DNA from: Methylobacterium fujisawaense
GTDB taxonomy: Bacteria; Pseudomonadota; Alphaproteobacteria; Rhizobiales; Beijerinckiaceae
Direction of reading: 5' to 3'
NCBI RefSeq assembly: GCF_014138435.1
Contig: NZ_JACJIM010000002.1
Span: 620,001-684,000, forward strand
DNA length: 64,000 bases
Position numbers and translations under genes: made by a program. Positions 35,827-45,691 of the stretch are shown here, in pieces. Position 1 is the first letter of the stretch. Every line of letters begins with the position of its first letter. The notes under the pieces are model-generated. The model had not been told where the DNA came from and ran no database searches. It saw only the letters and a program-made list of their open reading frames with translations.

Positions 35827-36225
35827 CCATCCACCCCATCCACTTTCCGACAGTCGGTGCGATGACGCGCGGACATTGCTGCATCCCGGCTTGTAAGTCT
35901 TAGTCGCGCCACTTCCCGAGATTTATCTTGAATTCGCCTGCCGGGTTTCGCGTAGGCGGCTCGAAGGAAAGATGTTTCACGTCGGTCGATGCCTGTGTTC
36001 CTGCAAACGAAGCATCCTGGCCCGATCGGCCACCCGGATCCGAATCGCGCACATCGGGCGATCATTTTATATCGACCTGCGGGAAGATAGATTTTGCATC
36101 CGTCTCGCCCCAGGAAAATAAATAATGTCGCGACGAGCGGGGCGCCAGCATCCTAGCTTGGCCATTGCCACTGCATTCGATTTGTGAGACGCTTCAGCAA
36201 CGTCGAATATACCGAGGGCGTTGCG
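35827..36225. other. Intergenic stretch with AT-rich 3' half
   Basis: No gene is seen. The right part (about 36060-36190) is AT-rich (ATTTTATATCGACC, GGAAAATAAATAATG) and probably holds the promoter of the SphA-like gene. No terminator hairpin for the Nit1C operon is apparent. Confidence 0.5.
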
Positions 36226-37239
36226 ATGCGCAGGGCTTGGCGAATATTTTATTTGGCCATCGCCTGCGCCGCGGGGCTCGTTGCTGCGCCGGATGCACAG
36301 GCGGCGGAGTATGCGCAAGGCATCTACGTTCTCGGCAACCGCGGCCCGCTCGCGGGGGTGACACCGCCGCCGGGCTTCTACTTCGAGAGCGAGACTTACT
36401 ACTATTCCGGCAATTTCGGCGGAAACCGCCTCTTCCAGGGCGGCGGCGTCGTCGCCGCCAACATCAAGAACGACACGAGCGCGAACTTCGTAACGCCGAT
36501 CTGGGTCACGCCGTTCGAGATCCTGGGCGGCAATCTCGGCTTTTCCATCACTATTCCGTTCGGCACACCCAATGTCAGTGCCGGGGCCGTCCTCGCCTCG
36601 CCGCGCATCGACCGTATCATTGCCGGCCGCGAGCGGGACGCCAACTTTACCGTCGGCGACATCTATCTCGCCTCGTTCGTAGGCTGGCATTCCGGCAACT
36701 TCCACTGGAGCGGCACGCTCCTCGGCGTCGTCCCGTCCGGCAGTTTCGAGAACGGCCAGCTCTCCAATATCGCGCTCAATCGCCCGGCGATCGATCTGAG
36801 CGCCGCGCTCACTTACCTCGATCCGCTTCTCGGCTACGAGCTCTCGGTCGTGCCGGGCATCACATTCAATTGGATCAATCCAGCGACGCAATACCTCACT
36901 GGCACGGAGTTCCATCTGGAATGGTCGGCGTCGAAGTACTTGAGCAAGGAACTGTCGGTCGGTCTCGTTGGCTACTATTACAACCAGCTCACCGGCGACA
37001 GCGGTTCGGGCGACAGGATCGGCTCGTTCAAAGGTCGAGTCACGGCACTCGGTGCCCAGATTGGCTACACCTTCAAGCTGGGCGAAATCCCGGTTTCGAC
37101 GAATGTGCGCTTCTTCCGCGAGTTCGATGTCAAGAACCGCTTCGCCGGCACGGCAACGTATCTAACAATCTCTGCGCCACTCTGGGTCGCTCCGGCACAG
37201 CAGCCGGCGGACCATAAGCCGCTCGTGACGAAGCTCTGA
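36226..37239 (+). CDS. SphA/MetA-pathway family outer-membrane protein
   Basis: This 337-residue beta-barrel protein has a signal peptide (MRRAWRIFYLAIACAAGLVA, ending AQAA). It resembles the 'MetA pathway of phenol degradation' family (PF13557 type) seen beside aromatic and alkane catabolism genes. Its body alternates short strands: YVLGNRGPLAGVTPPPGFYF, ETYYYSGNF, LGFSITIPFGTPNVSAG. It probably imports a hydrophobic or sulfated substrate across the outer membrane. The arylsulfatase gene lies further downstream on the other strand. The ATG at 36184 is possible but would put the signal peptide behind an odd MRRFSNVEYTEG lead. Confidence 0.8.
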   Translation: MRRAWRIFYLAIACAAGLVAAPDAQAAEYAQGIYVLGNRGPLAGVTPPPGFYFESETYYYSGNFGGNRLFQGGGVVAANIKNDTSANFVTPIWVTPFEILGGNLGFSITIPFGTPNVSAGAVLASPRIDRIIAGRERDANFTVGDIYLASFVGWHSGNFHWSGTLLGVVPSGSFENGQLSNIALNRPAIDLSAALTYLDPLLGYELSVVPGITFNWINPATQYLTGTEFHLEWSASKYLSKELSVGLVGYYYNQLTGDSGSGDRIGSFKGRVTALGAQIGYTFKLGEIPVSTNVRFFREFDVKNRFAGTATYLTISAPLWVAPAQQPADHKPLVTKL

Positions 37240-37707
37240 CGTCGGTTACGGATTATCTCTGCCCAAGAACGCGGCCACACGGGCTAGCCTCACATCCGAG
37301 GTCGATTTGGCCAAGTGGGGCGGTGAGGGGTCAGACACCGGGCGTCGTCATCGGCCGGTAGTGAGAACCCGGATATGCGATGCAGACAGGCTTGTTCTTC
37401 AAGCATGCAGCCTGCTTGGCGCGTTCCCGGACCGCGCCAGAACACGACCGGTGACAAGCCAAAGCTGCGTGGACGCCTGCAGCCTACGGACTTCGAGCGT
37501 GGGAGCAGCGTGCATCGCTGGTCACTGCGCTGAAGGACAACGTCCCCGAACGCCGATCTAAGCCAGGCCTCCACCTGCGCCAATCGCGTCCGGGGAGGAA
37601 TGAGTCATGCCCTGCAAGGCCGCACCACGGGCTTCTTCAAGGGCGGGCAGATTGGGAGAAGTCCTGCAGCGCGTTTGATGCCGCCGCAGGCAGAGCTTGC
37701 AGATCGT
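37240..37707. other. Intergenic stretch, no gene
   Basis: No convincing gene is seen in these 468 bases. All frames lack domains. The two flanking genes converge here, so both would terminate in it; a weak CTGCAGCG/CGCCGCAG pairing near 37660-37690 is the only structure seen. Confidence 0.4.
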
Positions 37708-40239
37708 TCATGCGCGCTTTTGCGCCTGCGATTGAAAATCGCGGAGCGCTTCAGGTGTCACGCTCGACTCCCCGAGGTCCACAATGATCCGATTCAGCTT
37801 GCCGGTGAAGTTGAATGGAACCTGATAGTCAGAGTCATCGACAGGGGTACCGGTATCGAGACCGACATCCAGGGTTTCATCCCAGGCAAAGGTGAAGGGC
37901 AGCGTACGCGGCAGGGAACGCCGTGCCACTTCCTGGCCGTCGACGGAAAGCGTACCCGATCCGCCTCGCGAGAACGGGGCGCCGTTCGCGTCCATCTGCC
38001 AGTCGAAGACAAGAGTGTGCCGACCGGGCGACAGCGCGACCGCGGCTTCCCATTTCGGTCGCTCCATGCCCAGCAGGTTCATTGTAAACACAGGCTTGCC
38101 CTCGCGCAGGTACAGGCCCCAGCCGGCAAAGCGGCCGCCTTGGGTAATCAGCATCCCGTTGGCCCCGCCCTGCGGCACCTCGATTTCGGCCGAAATTCGA
38201 TATGAGCGATTGAGGATATTGGGCGCCGAATTCGCCTGAATGCCGAAGACCGGCGCTGTATAGATGAATTGCTTGCGGCCGGCGGCCGAGCCCGGTCGTG
38301 GCGTGATCATACCCGTGATCACCGAATTGTTTACAGGAAGCACTTGATAGCGGGTCGCTTCCACAAGCCAGAGCTCCTGCATGACACGCAGTCGCTCAGG
38401 CTCCTGTCTCGCAAGATCGTTCAACTCTGTGGGATCCTGCGCGAGATTGTACAGCTCCCAATTGTAGCCGTTGATCGCATCATCGGGAACCGGGGCGCCC
38501 GGATTCCACGGCGTGGCTATGGGTGTCGTGCACGCGACCCATCCGTCGTGGTAGATCGCGCGGTTGCCGAAGATTTCGAAATACTGGGTCTTGCGATGGG
38601 ACGGCGCATCCGCGTTGGGCTTGTCCCAGGTGTACACAACACTGGTGCCTTCCACCGGCGCTTGTGCAATCCCGTTCACCATGGTGGGAGGTGGAATGCC
38701 GATCGCTTCGAGCAGCGTTGGCACGATATCAATCACATGATGGAACTGCATTCGTATTCCGCCCTTATCGGCGATACGCTTTGGCCAGGAGATTGCCATA
38801 CCATTGCGTGTGCCGCCGAAGTGCGACGCCACCTGTTTGGTCCAGCGATAAGGCGTATTGAATGCGAACGTCCATGGCACGGCCATGTGATTATAGGTGC
38901 GGTCGCTGCCCCAGGCTTCGATCAACGGCAACTGCTGCTCGACCGTGAATGACTGAAGATTGAAATAGGCGACCTCATTCGGCGTGCCGTTCATAGAGCC
39001 TTCAGCACTGCTGCCATTATCGCCGCTGATGTAGATGATCAGCGTATTGTCGAACTGTCCGAGATCTTCGACCGCCTGGATGACGCGACCGATCTCGTGG
39101 TCGGTGTAGGCGAGATAGGCCGCATAGACCTCCACCTGCCGCGTGAAGAGCCTCTTCTCGTCGATCGACAGGCTATCCCACCGCTTCAGAAAATCCGGCC
39201 ACGGCGGCAATTGCGCGTTCGCCGGAATCACGCCCAGCGTCTTCTGATTGTCGAAGATCTGACGGGCAAGCGTTTCCCAACCGGCGTCGAACTTGCCCTT
39301 GAACGTCTCGATCCAGTCTTTCGGCGGCTGGTGCGGCGCGTGCGTGCCGCCTGGCGCGTAGTGGATGAACCAGGGACGGTTGGGCGTGACCGCCGCAAGC
39401 GTCCTGATGTGGCTGATGGCATCGTCGGCCATCGCGGTCCCGAGATTCCAATCCTTCCGTCCGACGTAAGGATGGATCGGTGTTGTGTTGCGGAAAAGGT
39501 TGCCCGGCTGCCATTGGCTCGTATCGCCGCCGACGAACCCGAAGAAATAGTCGAAGCCCATGCCGACAGGCCAATTGCCGAACGGGCCGACGGGATTGGC
39601 TTCCCACGCAGGGATATTGTGATTTTTTCCGAACCAGGCGGTGGAATAACCGTTCAGACGCAACGTCTGCGCCACCGTGGCTTTCTCCGGCGGAATAATC
39701 GAGTTGTATCCGGGAAAGCCCGAAGACATTTCCGAGATATTTCCGGTCCCTGCCGAGTGATGGTTGCGGCCGGTGAGCATGGCTGCACGCGTGGGCGAGC
39801 AAAGGGCCGTGGTGTGGAAGGCCGTGTATCGAAGACCGGCCGCAGCGATCTTGTCGAGCGCGGGGGTCGGGATGAGGCCGCCGAAGGTCGACGGCGCGCC
39901 GAAACCGACGTCGTCGGTCAGGATCAGAAGTACATTGGGCGCGCCCTCCGGGGCAGCAACCGCGGGCGGCCAAGCGGCAACGCTATCCTTTGCCGTCGGC
40001 ATGATCGTGCCGCTGAATTGCGGCGTTGGCGTCGGCAACACACGGCTGTTCGGGAACTCGACGGCATTCGGCGCGCCCGGGCTTCCGCGGAGCTGCGCGT
40101 GCACAGCGGTTCCTGTCACAGCCAGAGCGGCCGTTCCGGAGAGCAGGGCACGGCGGGTTGGACGGAACGTTGCGCCTTCGGGGGGGGTCGGCAAATCAAT
40201 ATTCGGCGCTGTCTCGGAGGGCTCGCTTTTCTTGATCAT
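37708..40239 (-). CDS. Arylsulfatase with twin-arginine signal
   Basis: This 843-residue formylglycine-dependent sulfatase has a twin-arginine signal (FRPTRRALLSGTAALAVTG), metal-binding aspartates (LLILTDDVGFG, D109/D110) and the modification site C147-S-P-T-R (ALCSPTRAAMLTGR). Its Cys must be oxidised to formylglycine. Further sulfatase motifs are GYSTAWFGKNHNIPAWE and IIYISGDNGSSAEGSMNG, and a C-terminal jelly-roll-like extension covers roughly 620-843. The Tat signal fits export of a folded enzyme. ATG 40239 is chosen for the GGGAGGACTG site and overlaps the upstream FGE stop by 3 or 4 bases; the frame upstream of it is a shadow. Confidence 0.93.
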   Translation of the reverse strand: MIKKSEPSETAPNIDLPTPPEGATFRPTRRALLSGTAALAVTGTAVHAQLRGSPGAPNAVEFPNSRVLPTPTPQFSGTIMPTAKDSVAAWPPAVAAPEGAPNVLLILTDDVGFGAPSTFGGLIPTPALDKIAAAGLRYTAFHTTALCSPTRAAMLTGRNHHSAGTGNISEMSSGFPGYNSIIPPEKATVAQTLRLNGYSTAWFGKNHNIPAWEANPVGPFGNWPVGMGFDYFFGFVGGDTSQWQPGNLFRNTTPIHPYVGRKDWNLGTAMADDAISHIRTLAAVTPNRPWFIHYAPGGTHAPHQPPKDWIETFKGKFDAGWETLARQIFDNQKTLGVIPANAQLPPWPDFLKRWDSLSIDEKRLFTRQVEVYAAYLAYTDHEIGRVIQAVEDLGQFDNTLIIYISGDNGSSAEGSMNGTPNEVAYFNLQSFTVEQQLPLIEAWGSDRTYNHMAVPWTFAFNTPYRWTKQVASHFGGTRNGMAISWPKRIADKGGIRMQFHHVIDIVPTLLEAIGIPPPTMVNGIAQAPVEGTSVVYTWDKPNADAPSHRKTQYFEIFGNRAIYHDGWVACTTPIATPWNPGAPVPDDAINGYNWELYNLAQDPTELNDLARQEPERLRVMQELWLVEATRYQVLPVNNSVITGMITPRPGSAAGRKQFIYTAPVFGIQANSAPNILNRSYRISAEIEVPQGGANGMLITQGGRFAGWGLYLREGKPVFTMNLLGMERPKWEAAVALSPGRHTLVFDWQMDANGAPFSRGGSGTLSVDGQEVARRSLPRTLPFTFAWDETLDVGLDTGTPVDDSDYQVPFNFTGKLNRIIVDLGESSVTPEALRDFQSQAQKRA

Positions 40240-41243
40240 CGCAGTCCTCCCGCTGAGGCCGATCGCGTTCGATGCCCGGATCTGACGACGCAACGAAAGC
40301 CAAGATGGCTCGTCGAAGTGTCGACTGCCTCGGCATGTCGCGCCGCCGGACGGTAGCGTTGGCAGTAGTTCGGCGAGCACAAGTGTGAACCGCCCTTGAT
40401 CACCTTCCGGGGAATGTTGATCTCCGGCTGACCAGGGTCGTAGCTGCCTTCCACGCATCCGCCGCGCGGATTCATCGGGATACAGCAAGCCTTGGGCGCA
40501 TCGCCCTCATGCCTTGGCGCGTACCAGTCGGTCGTCCACTCCCAGACATTGCCGATCATGTCGTGCAGGCCGTAGCCGTTGGGCGGGAACGCGGTCACCG
40601 GCGAGGTGCGCTCGTAGCCGTCCAGGGCGAGATTCTCGTGCGGGAAGGCGCCTTGCCAGGTATTGGCCATGTGCCGGCCGCCCGGCGTGAGCTTGTCGCC
40701 CCAGGCGAATTCGGCCCCGTCGAGACCGCCGCGCGCGGCGTATTCCCATTCAGCCTCGGTCGGAAGGACCTTGCCGGCCCAGGCTGCGTAGGCATCAGCG
40801 TCGGCGTAGGCGACGTGCACCACCGGGTGATCGTCAAGGCCGGCGATCGAGGAGCCCGGCCCGTAGGGCCGCCGCCAATGCACGCCGAATCTAAAGCGCC
40901 ACCACGCGCTCCAATCGTGCAGTTCGACCGCGCCCCTGGGCGGCTTGAACACGAGCGAGCCGGGCTTCAGCATGTGCGGCAACGCGCCGGGGTAGTCCTT
41001 CGGGTCGGGCCGGCGCTCGGCCATCGTCACGTAGCCGGTGGCGCGCACGAAGGTCCGGAAATCGGCATTGGTGACCGGCGTGCGGTCGATCCAGAAGCCG
41101 TCTATGCAGACTCGATGAACCGGGGCCTCTTCCGGATAGTGCCGGTCCGAACCCATCCGGAACGTCCCTCCAGGCACAAAGACCATGTCCGGCGAGGGAT
41201 CTGACGACATGGCGAACCGGTGGAGGATGGGAACTCTCGGCAT
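40236..41243 (-). CDS. Formylglycine-generating enzyme (SUMF1/FGE type)
   Basis: This protein of about 335 residues oxidises the sulfatase cysteine to formylglycine. The hallmarks are FVPGGTFRMGSDRHYPEEAP, the PVVHVAYADADAYAAWAGK core, and the copper- and substrate-binding cysteines in GGSHLCSPNYCQRYRPAARH. This matches the human FGE GGS..C....YCYRYR pattern, followed by STSHLGFRC. Start: ATG 41243 (MPRVPILHRF), with GAGG about 9 bases upstream; a TTG at 41267 and ATG 41210 are also possible. It is upstream of, and coupled to, the sulfatase. Confidence 0.92.
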   Translation of the reverse strand: MPRVPILHRFAMSSDPSPDMVFVPGGTFRMGSDRHYPEEAPVHRVCIDGFWIDRTPVTNADFRTFVRATGYVTMAERRPDPKDYPGALPHMLKPGSLVFKPPRGAVELHDWSAWWRFRFGVHWRRPYGPGSSIAGLDDHPVVHVAYADADAYAAWAGKVLPTEAEWEYAARGGLDGAEFAWGDKLTPGGRHMANTWQGAFPHENLALDGYERTSPVTAFPPNGYGLHDMIGNVWEWTTDWYAPRHEGDAPKACCIPMNPRGGCVEGSYDPGQPEINIPRKVIKGGSHLCSPNYCQRYRPAARHAEAVDTSTSHLGFRCVVRSGHRTRSASAGGLR

Positions 41244-41699
41244 CGCGCGCGCCTCAACGCGGACCAACGAGAATGCCTGCTGAAGGCGTGAAGCAACGTA
41301 TCAAGTCTGCGCACGGCAGCTTGACCGAATGGGACAGGGGATCGGTTTCGGCTCGGAAGCGCACTGTCCCATCCGGCTAGATCTGATGGAAGTTTCCCTG
41401 AGCCTGCGTGCCACGGTCCGCACCCGTAGGCCGAGATACCGGTTCTCCGGATACTCTTCGCTTCAGCCCCGATCGAAAGAGCCCCTTTCGACGGCCCGTT
41501 CAGGGGCGGCACAGGCCGATATGGGACGACTGTCTAGCCCGCTGGGGCGCCCAAAAGCCGCCGTTCAGATCTCGGCCCAATCCGGCGGGCTGCCTCGTGT
41601 TACGATAGCAGTTTCGGGTGCCGCGCTTGATCGGCGGAGAACGGGCGCGCCGTGCGGGTAAGCCGTGCGGCCCTTACGGAAAGGCGCTAAAGGCGCTCC
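41244..41699. other. Divergent promoter interval, no gene
   Basis: No gene is seen in these 456 bases between the FGE gene (leftward) and the DUF938 gene (rightward). It should contain both promoters. Frames in it are short and lack domains. Confidence 0.4.
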
Positions 41700-42335
41700 A
41701 TGTCAGACGCTCTGTTTTCGCCGGCCGTGGCGCGCAACGCCGGACCCATCGTCGAAGTCCTGAAGCGCGTCATGCCGCCCGACGGCCTCGTTCTCGAGAT
41801 CGCAAGCGGGTCTGGTGAGCACGCCGTTCACTTCGCCAATGCGATGCCCGCGCTCGATTGGCAGCCCAGCGATCCAGACGAAGCGGCGCGCCGCAGCATC
41901 GGCGCCCATGCGCGGGCCTCGGGCCTGTCCAACATTCGTTCGCCGCTCGCGATCGATGCGGCCCGTCCGCCATGGCCGGTGGCGCGGGCCGATGCGCTCG
42001 TCGCGATCAACATGATCCATATCGCGCCCTGGGACGCCACCACCGGGTTGATGGCCGGCGCGGGCGCAACGCTTCCGGCGGGGGGCGTTCTCTATCTCTA
42101 CGGTCCGTTCCGAGAGAATGGTGCCCACACCGCGCCGAGCAACACAGCGTTCGATGACAGCCTGCGAGCGAGGAACGCGTCCTGGGGTGTGCGTGACATC
42201 GAGGCCGTCGCGGCTGCCGCCGGGACGCAGGGGCTACACCTTTTCGAGCGCGTCGCGATGCCGGCCAACAATCTGAGCCTGATCTTCCGTAAGACAGGCC
42301 AATCCCCTGCGCCTGTCCGGGAGGCATCGCTTTGA
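41700..42335 (+). CDS. DUF938 family class I SAM methyltransferase-like protein
   Basis: This 211-residue protein matches the DUF938 family, a Rossmann-like methyltransferase fold. It has FSPAVARNAGPIVEVLKRVM, the SAM-site motif VLEIASGSGEHAVHFANAMP, WQPSDPDEAARRSI, and INMIHIAPWDATTGLMAGAG. The substrate is unknown. Its stop overlaps the start of the next gene by 4 bases (TTGA). Confidence 0.9.
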   Translation: MSDALFSPAVARNAGPIVEVLKRVMPPDGLVLEIASGSGEHAVHFANAMPALDWQPSDPDEAARRSIGAHARASGLSNIRSPLAIDAARPPWPVARADALVAINMIHIAPWDATTGLMAGAGATLPAGGVLYLYGPFRENGAHTAPSNTAFDDSLRARNASWGVRDIEAVAAAAGTQGLHLFERVAMPANNLSLIFRKTGQSPAPVREASL

Positions 42336-43060
42336 CCTCATCGACCTCGACCAGCGCGGTCGTGATCGGCGCTTCCGGCGGCATCGGCCAAGCCCTGGTC
42401 TCCCGACTCGCCGCAAGTGAGGCCTATGCGCCGATCTTCGCGCTCTCCCGCTCGCAGCCGTCAGTCCCGCGCGGCGTCCGCACCCACCCGATCGACCTGG
42501 GCGACGAGGCGTCGATCGCCGCGGCCGCGGCCAAGGTCGGTGAGGCCGGATCAGCCGGTCTGATCATCGTCGCGACCGGCATCCTTCATCAGGAGGGCGT
42601 CTTGCCCGAGAAGGCGCTCAAGGCGCTCGATCCCGCCGCCATGGCCACCGTCCTTTCGATCAACACGATCGGCCCTGCGCTCGTCGCCAAGCATTTCGTG
42701 CCGTTGCTGGCGCGGGAGGGACGGTGCGTGTTCGCGGCGTTGTCGGCGCGGGTCGGATCCATCGAAGATAATCGGCTCGGTGGCTGGTACGCCTATCGCG
42801 CCTCGAAGGCGGCTTTGAACCAGATCCTACGGACCCTCTCGATCGAGGTGGCCCGCAGCCGACCGGACGCAATCGTCGTCGGCCTGCATCCGGGCACAGT
42901 CGCCTCCAACCTGTCGCGGCCCTTCCGGCCCGACCCGAGTGCCGAGGGTGTCTTTCAGCCCGATGAGAGTGCGGCTCATCTCCTGCGCGTGCTCGGCGAC
43001 CTCGAAGTGAAGGATACCGGAGGCGTCTTCGCCTGGGACGGCACGCGTATCCCAGCCTAG
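42332..43060 (+). CDS. SDR family oxidoreductase
   Basis: This 242-residue short-chain dehydrogenase has AVVIGASGGIGQALVSRLAA (NAD(P)-binding TGxxxGxG-like, with GASGGIGQ) and the catalytic YxxxK (YAYRASKAALNQILR). It resembles C-factor/CsgA-type SDRs. I place the start at TTG 42332, coupled to the upstream stop, with GGGAGG about 8 bases before. Function beyond oxidoreductase cannot be assigned. Confidence 0.88.
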   Translation: MTSSTSTSAVVIGASGGIGQALVSRLAASEAYAPIFALSRSQPSVPRGVRTHPIDLGDEASIAAAAAKVGEAGSAGLIIVATGILHQEGVLPEKALKALDPAAMATVLSINTIGPALVAKHFVPLLAREGRCVFAALSARVGSIEDNRLGGWYAYRASKAALNQILRTLSIEVARSRPDAIVVGLHPGTVASNLSRPFRPDPSAEGVFQPDESAAHLLRVLGDLEVKDTGGVFAWDGTRIPA

Positions 43061-43312
43061 GCGCGGCACCCGCTGACGCGCGTCATACGGTTTATGCCGG
43101 GGTGATAGCAGACGCCGAAGTCTGGTCTTCGTGTTGCCAGCATATTCGCCTCCAGAATGTGCCCCTTTCGGTTTTGTGACGCGAAGTCCTTCGTACCCTG
43201 AAGCGGCCGGGGCCCCTCGGTTGTCGTCGGCACTGTCTCGTCGGGGGACATCGACGCTGGCTCGGGCCGTGGGTCGGACCTGCAAGCCTTGCCTGTGTGC
43301 GGCCTGTCCGGC

Positions 43313-44743
43313 TCAGGGCGTCGGAAACCAGTTTCCGTGGAAACATGGCGGGATCCGATGCCCGAGCCGGACAATCGCCAAGGGGGGCGCCTCGAACGAG
43401 CGAGCATCGAGGATCGCAAAGTCCGTCGTTTCATGCGCCGTGTCGATCACGAAGCCCATCAGCCAGCCTTCGTCCTCACCAGCACCTTCGCTTGCAGGCA
43501 CGAACACGAACTCGCCCGGGACGTGATGCTCGCCGAACGGGTGCACGCGGCGCTCACCCTTCTCAAGATCATGCTTGTAGAGCGTCGTCGCGCCGGCAAG
43601 CTGCGGATTGCCGTCCGCGGGTACGGACACCGTGTAGGCGTATCGATATCTCTGCCCGAAGCGGCGCTCGTCGATGCGGGGAAACTCCTGCGCGGCCTGG
43701 TCGATCACGCGACGCTCGACGCGTTGCGTCGTGGGGTCCAGGGTCCAGCGCTCAAGCCGACCCAGCGTGTCGAGTTCGCCGCCCTCCGAGGTGAACATCG
43801 TCGGATAGGCGATCACGTCGAGGATCACGCGCCCATCCTCACCGTCGAAGGCGTTGACGGCATGGAAGACGAAGCACGGCTCGACGTCGCACCACACGAT
43901 GTCGGTGGCGCGCCCGTGACGAGGAAGCAGCCCGACCCGGGCGTGGTGAGCGCTGTTCCAGCGAAACGGGAAGCGGTGGCCGGCGAGCACGGCCCGCATC
44001 GAGAAGGTGACGGGAAGGTCGAGCACGATCACGAAGCGTGCCGTGATCGCGCAGTCGTGGACGCAGGGACCGTGCTGGACCGCGATCGGTACGTCGCGGA
44101 CCACCTTGCCGGCCGCCGAGACGACGACGTGGCGGATGGCGTCCCAGACACGCCCGTCATAGGCGATCGCGTGGGTCTCGCCAGTGATCGGATCGCGGTG
44201 CGGATGCCCCGTGAAGGATCCGGCGAGCGTGCCCTCGAACGGATTGTAGCGTTGCGTCTCCAGGGTGTCGGAGAGTTCGACAGGGAAGCTGCCTGCTTCG
44301 ACGACCGCGAAGGCGCGGCCCCCGATATCGACGACGTTGGTGTTTACGGTGTCGTTTGCGCCCCGACGCGGGCCGGGTGCGGCGGGCCGACCGAGGGCGG
44401 CGGCGGCCGTGCGCGAGCCGATCCACCGATTGCGGTACCACAAGGCTTTGCCATCCTTGATGGCGAGACCGTGCACCATGCCGTCGCCGAGAAACCAGTT
44501 GTGACCGCCCGACGCGGGCCGCACGGGGTTCGCGCCCATCTTGAGGTACCGACCGTCGAGCTGGGTCGGTATCGAGCCGATCACGGCGAGGTCCTGCAGC
44601 GTCAGCTCCTCCCGCATCGGCTCGTGGATGCCGATCACGAAGGGGTTCGGGGTCTTTGGCAGCCGCGCCCGGTTGTAGGCAGCCACCAGTTCGACGCCGC
44701 CTTCGAGGACAGCGCGGACGGCGGATCGAATGGGATTTGGCAT
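43313..44743 (-). CDS. Carotenoid oxygenase family protein
   Basis: This 476-residue non-heme iron dioxygenase cleaves polyene or stilbene-type double bonds. The four iron histidines are placed in FTGHPHRDPITGE, AVQHGPCVHDCAITARF, CFVFHAVNAFDGEDG and, at the C-terminus, IPPCFHGNWFP. Length and N-terminal helix (AVRAVLEGGVELVAAYNR) fit the family. Possible substrates are carotenoids of this pigmented group, or lignin-derived stilbenes. Confidence 0.92.
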   Translation of the reverse strand: MPNPIRSAVRAVLEGGVELVAAYNRARLPKTPNPFVIGIHEPMREELTLQDLAVIGSIPTQLDGRYLKMGANPVRPASGGHNWFLGDGMVHGLAIKDGKALWYRNRWIGSRTAAAALGRPAAPGPRRGANDTVNTNVVDIGGRAFAVVEAGSFPVELSDTLETQRYNPFEGTLAGSFTGHPHRDPITGETHAIAYDGRVWDAIRHVVVSAAGKVVRDVPIAVQHGPCVHDCAITARFVIVLDLPVTFSMRAVLAGHRFPFRWNSAHHARVGLLPRHGRATDIVWCDVEPCFVFHAVNAFDGEDGRVILDVIAYPTMFTSEGGELDTLGRLERWTLDPTTQRVERRVIDQAAQEFPRIDERRFGQRYRYAYTVSVPADGNPQLAGATTLYKHDLEKGERRVHPFGEHHVPGEFVFVPASEGAGEDEGWLMGFVIDTAHETTDFAILDARSFEAPPLAIVRLGHRIPPCFHGNWFPTP

Positions 44744-44842
44744 CGGGAGCTATCCCTTGGGTGCGTCATGGGCAGAGATGCCCTCATGTCGAGGGCGACC
44801 CGGCTCCGACGATGCGGAGCGGGCAAGTCTGCGACCTCCGGC

Positions 44843-45478
44843 CTACCGGACCAGGACGACGGCTTTCCGCTCGTGGGACGGATGGTCGATCTGGGCGACG
44901 ATGTACCCTGCCACGTCGGCTCGAGAGATCAGGCCGTTTCGCCAGGACGCGGGCTCGGTCAGGACCTTGTAGCGGCCTGTCGCGGCGCCGGGCGTCAGGA
45001 CGCCGGGCCTGACGAGCGTCCAATCGAGGCTGCTCCTGCGGATGCGCATCTCCTGCGCGTCCTTGTCGTCGTAGGCGCGTCCGAACACCAAACGGAATGG
45101 CAGTTGCTGGAGAAGTCCGATCGCATCCCGGCTGTCGCCCGCACCGAAACCGGTGACGGCGATCAGCCGTTTCACCCCGGCGGTCTCCATTGCGGGCACG
45201 AGAAGGTTGGTCGCTTCCGAGAACAAGCGGACGGGCCTGATGAGATCCCTGGTCGGTACGCCCAGCGCCTGCACGACGACATCCATGCCATCGAGGGCGG
45301 CGGCGACATCGGCCGCATTCACCGCGTCGCCCGTAAACCGTTCCAAGCTCGGATCCGACAGACCGATGCCGGCTGCGGACCGCGCGAAGGCGCGCACACG
45401 GTGCCCGGCCGCCAGAGCCGCCTTTGTGGTCTCCAACCCGATGCCCTTGCTGGCGCCTATGACGAGAACATGTGCCAT
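44843..45478 (-). CDS. NAD(P)-binding SDR/NmrA-like protein
   Basis: This 211-residue atypical SDR has the nucleotide motif HVLVIGASKGIGLETTKAAL, a DAVNAADVAAALDGMDVVVQ region and VTGFGAGDSRDAIGLLQQLP. There is no clear YxxxK, so it may be a redox sensor or isomerase rather than a dehydrogenase. The carotenoid oxygenase gene lies about 100 bases downstream. Confidence 0.85.
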   Translation of the reverse strand: MAHVLVIGASKGIGLETTKAALAAGHRVRAFARSAAGIGLSDPSLERFTGDAVNAADVAAALDGMDVVVQALGVPTRDLIRPVRLFSEATNLLVPAMETAGVKRLIAVTGFGAGDSRDAIGLLQQLPFRLVFGRAYDDKDAQEMRIRRSSLDWTLVRPGVLTPGAATGRYKVLTEPASWRNGLISRADVAGYIVAQIDHPSHERKAVVLVR

Positions 45479-45691
45479 GCTTGGTTCCTCACCACCGTGG
45501 TGTTCGACAAGACCGCATGGCGGGAAGCCGCGCTATGTGGCCCCTTGACCGGGGCCTGTCGGGTCTGAGTGGCCCGAAGGGGGATCGCGCTTTTTCACAA
45601 GCCTTTGGCAACGATCGTGGGCGGCCGAACCAGACCGAGAGTATGACGCCATGAGCGGGATCAAGTTCTGGAGCCGCGTTGCCGCAATGAG

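Noticed and set aside
43289..45568. 759-codon open frame antisense to the carotenoid oxygenase and SDR genes
   Set aside because: It spans two well-supported opposite-strand genes and is a shadow of their GC-rich third positions.
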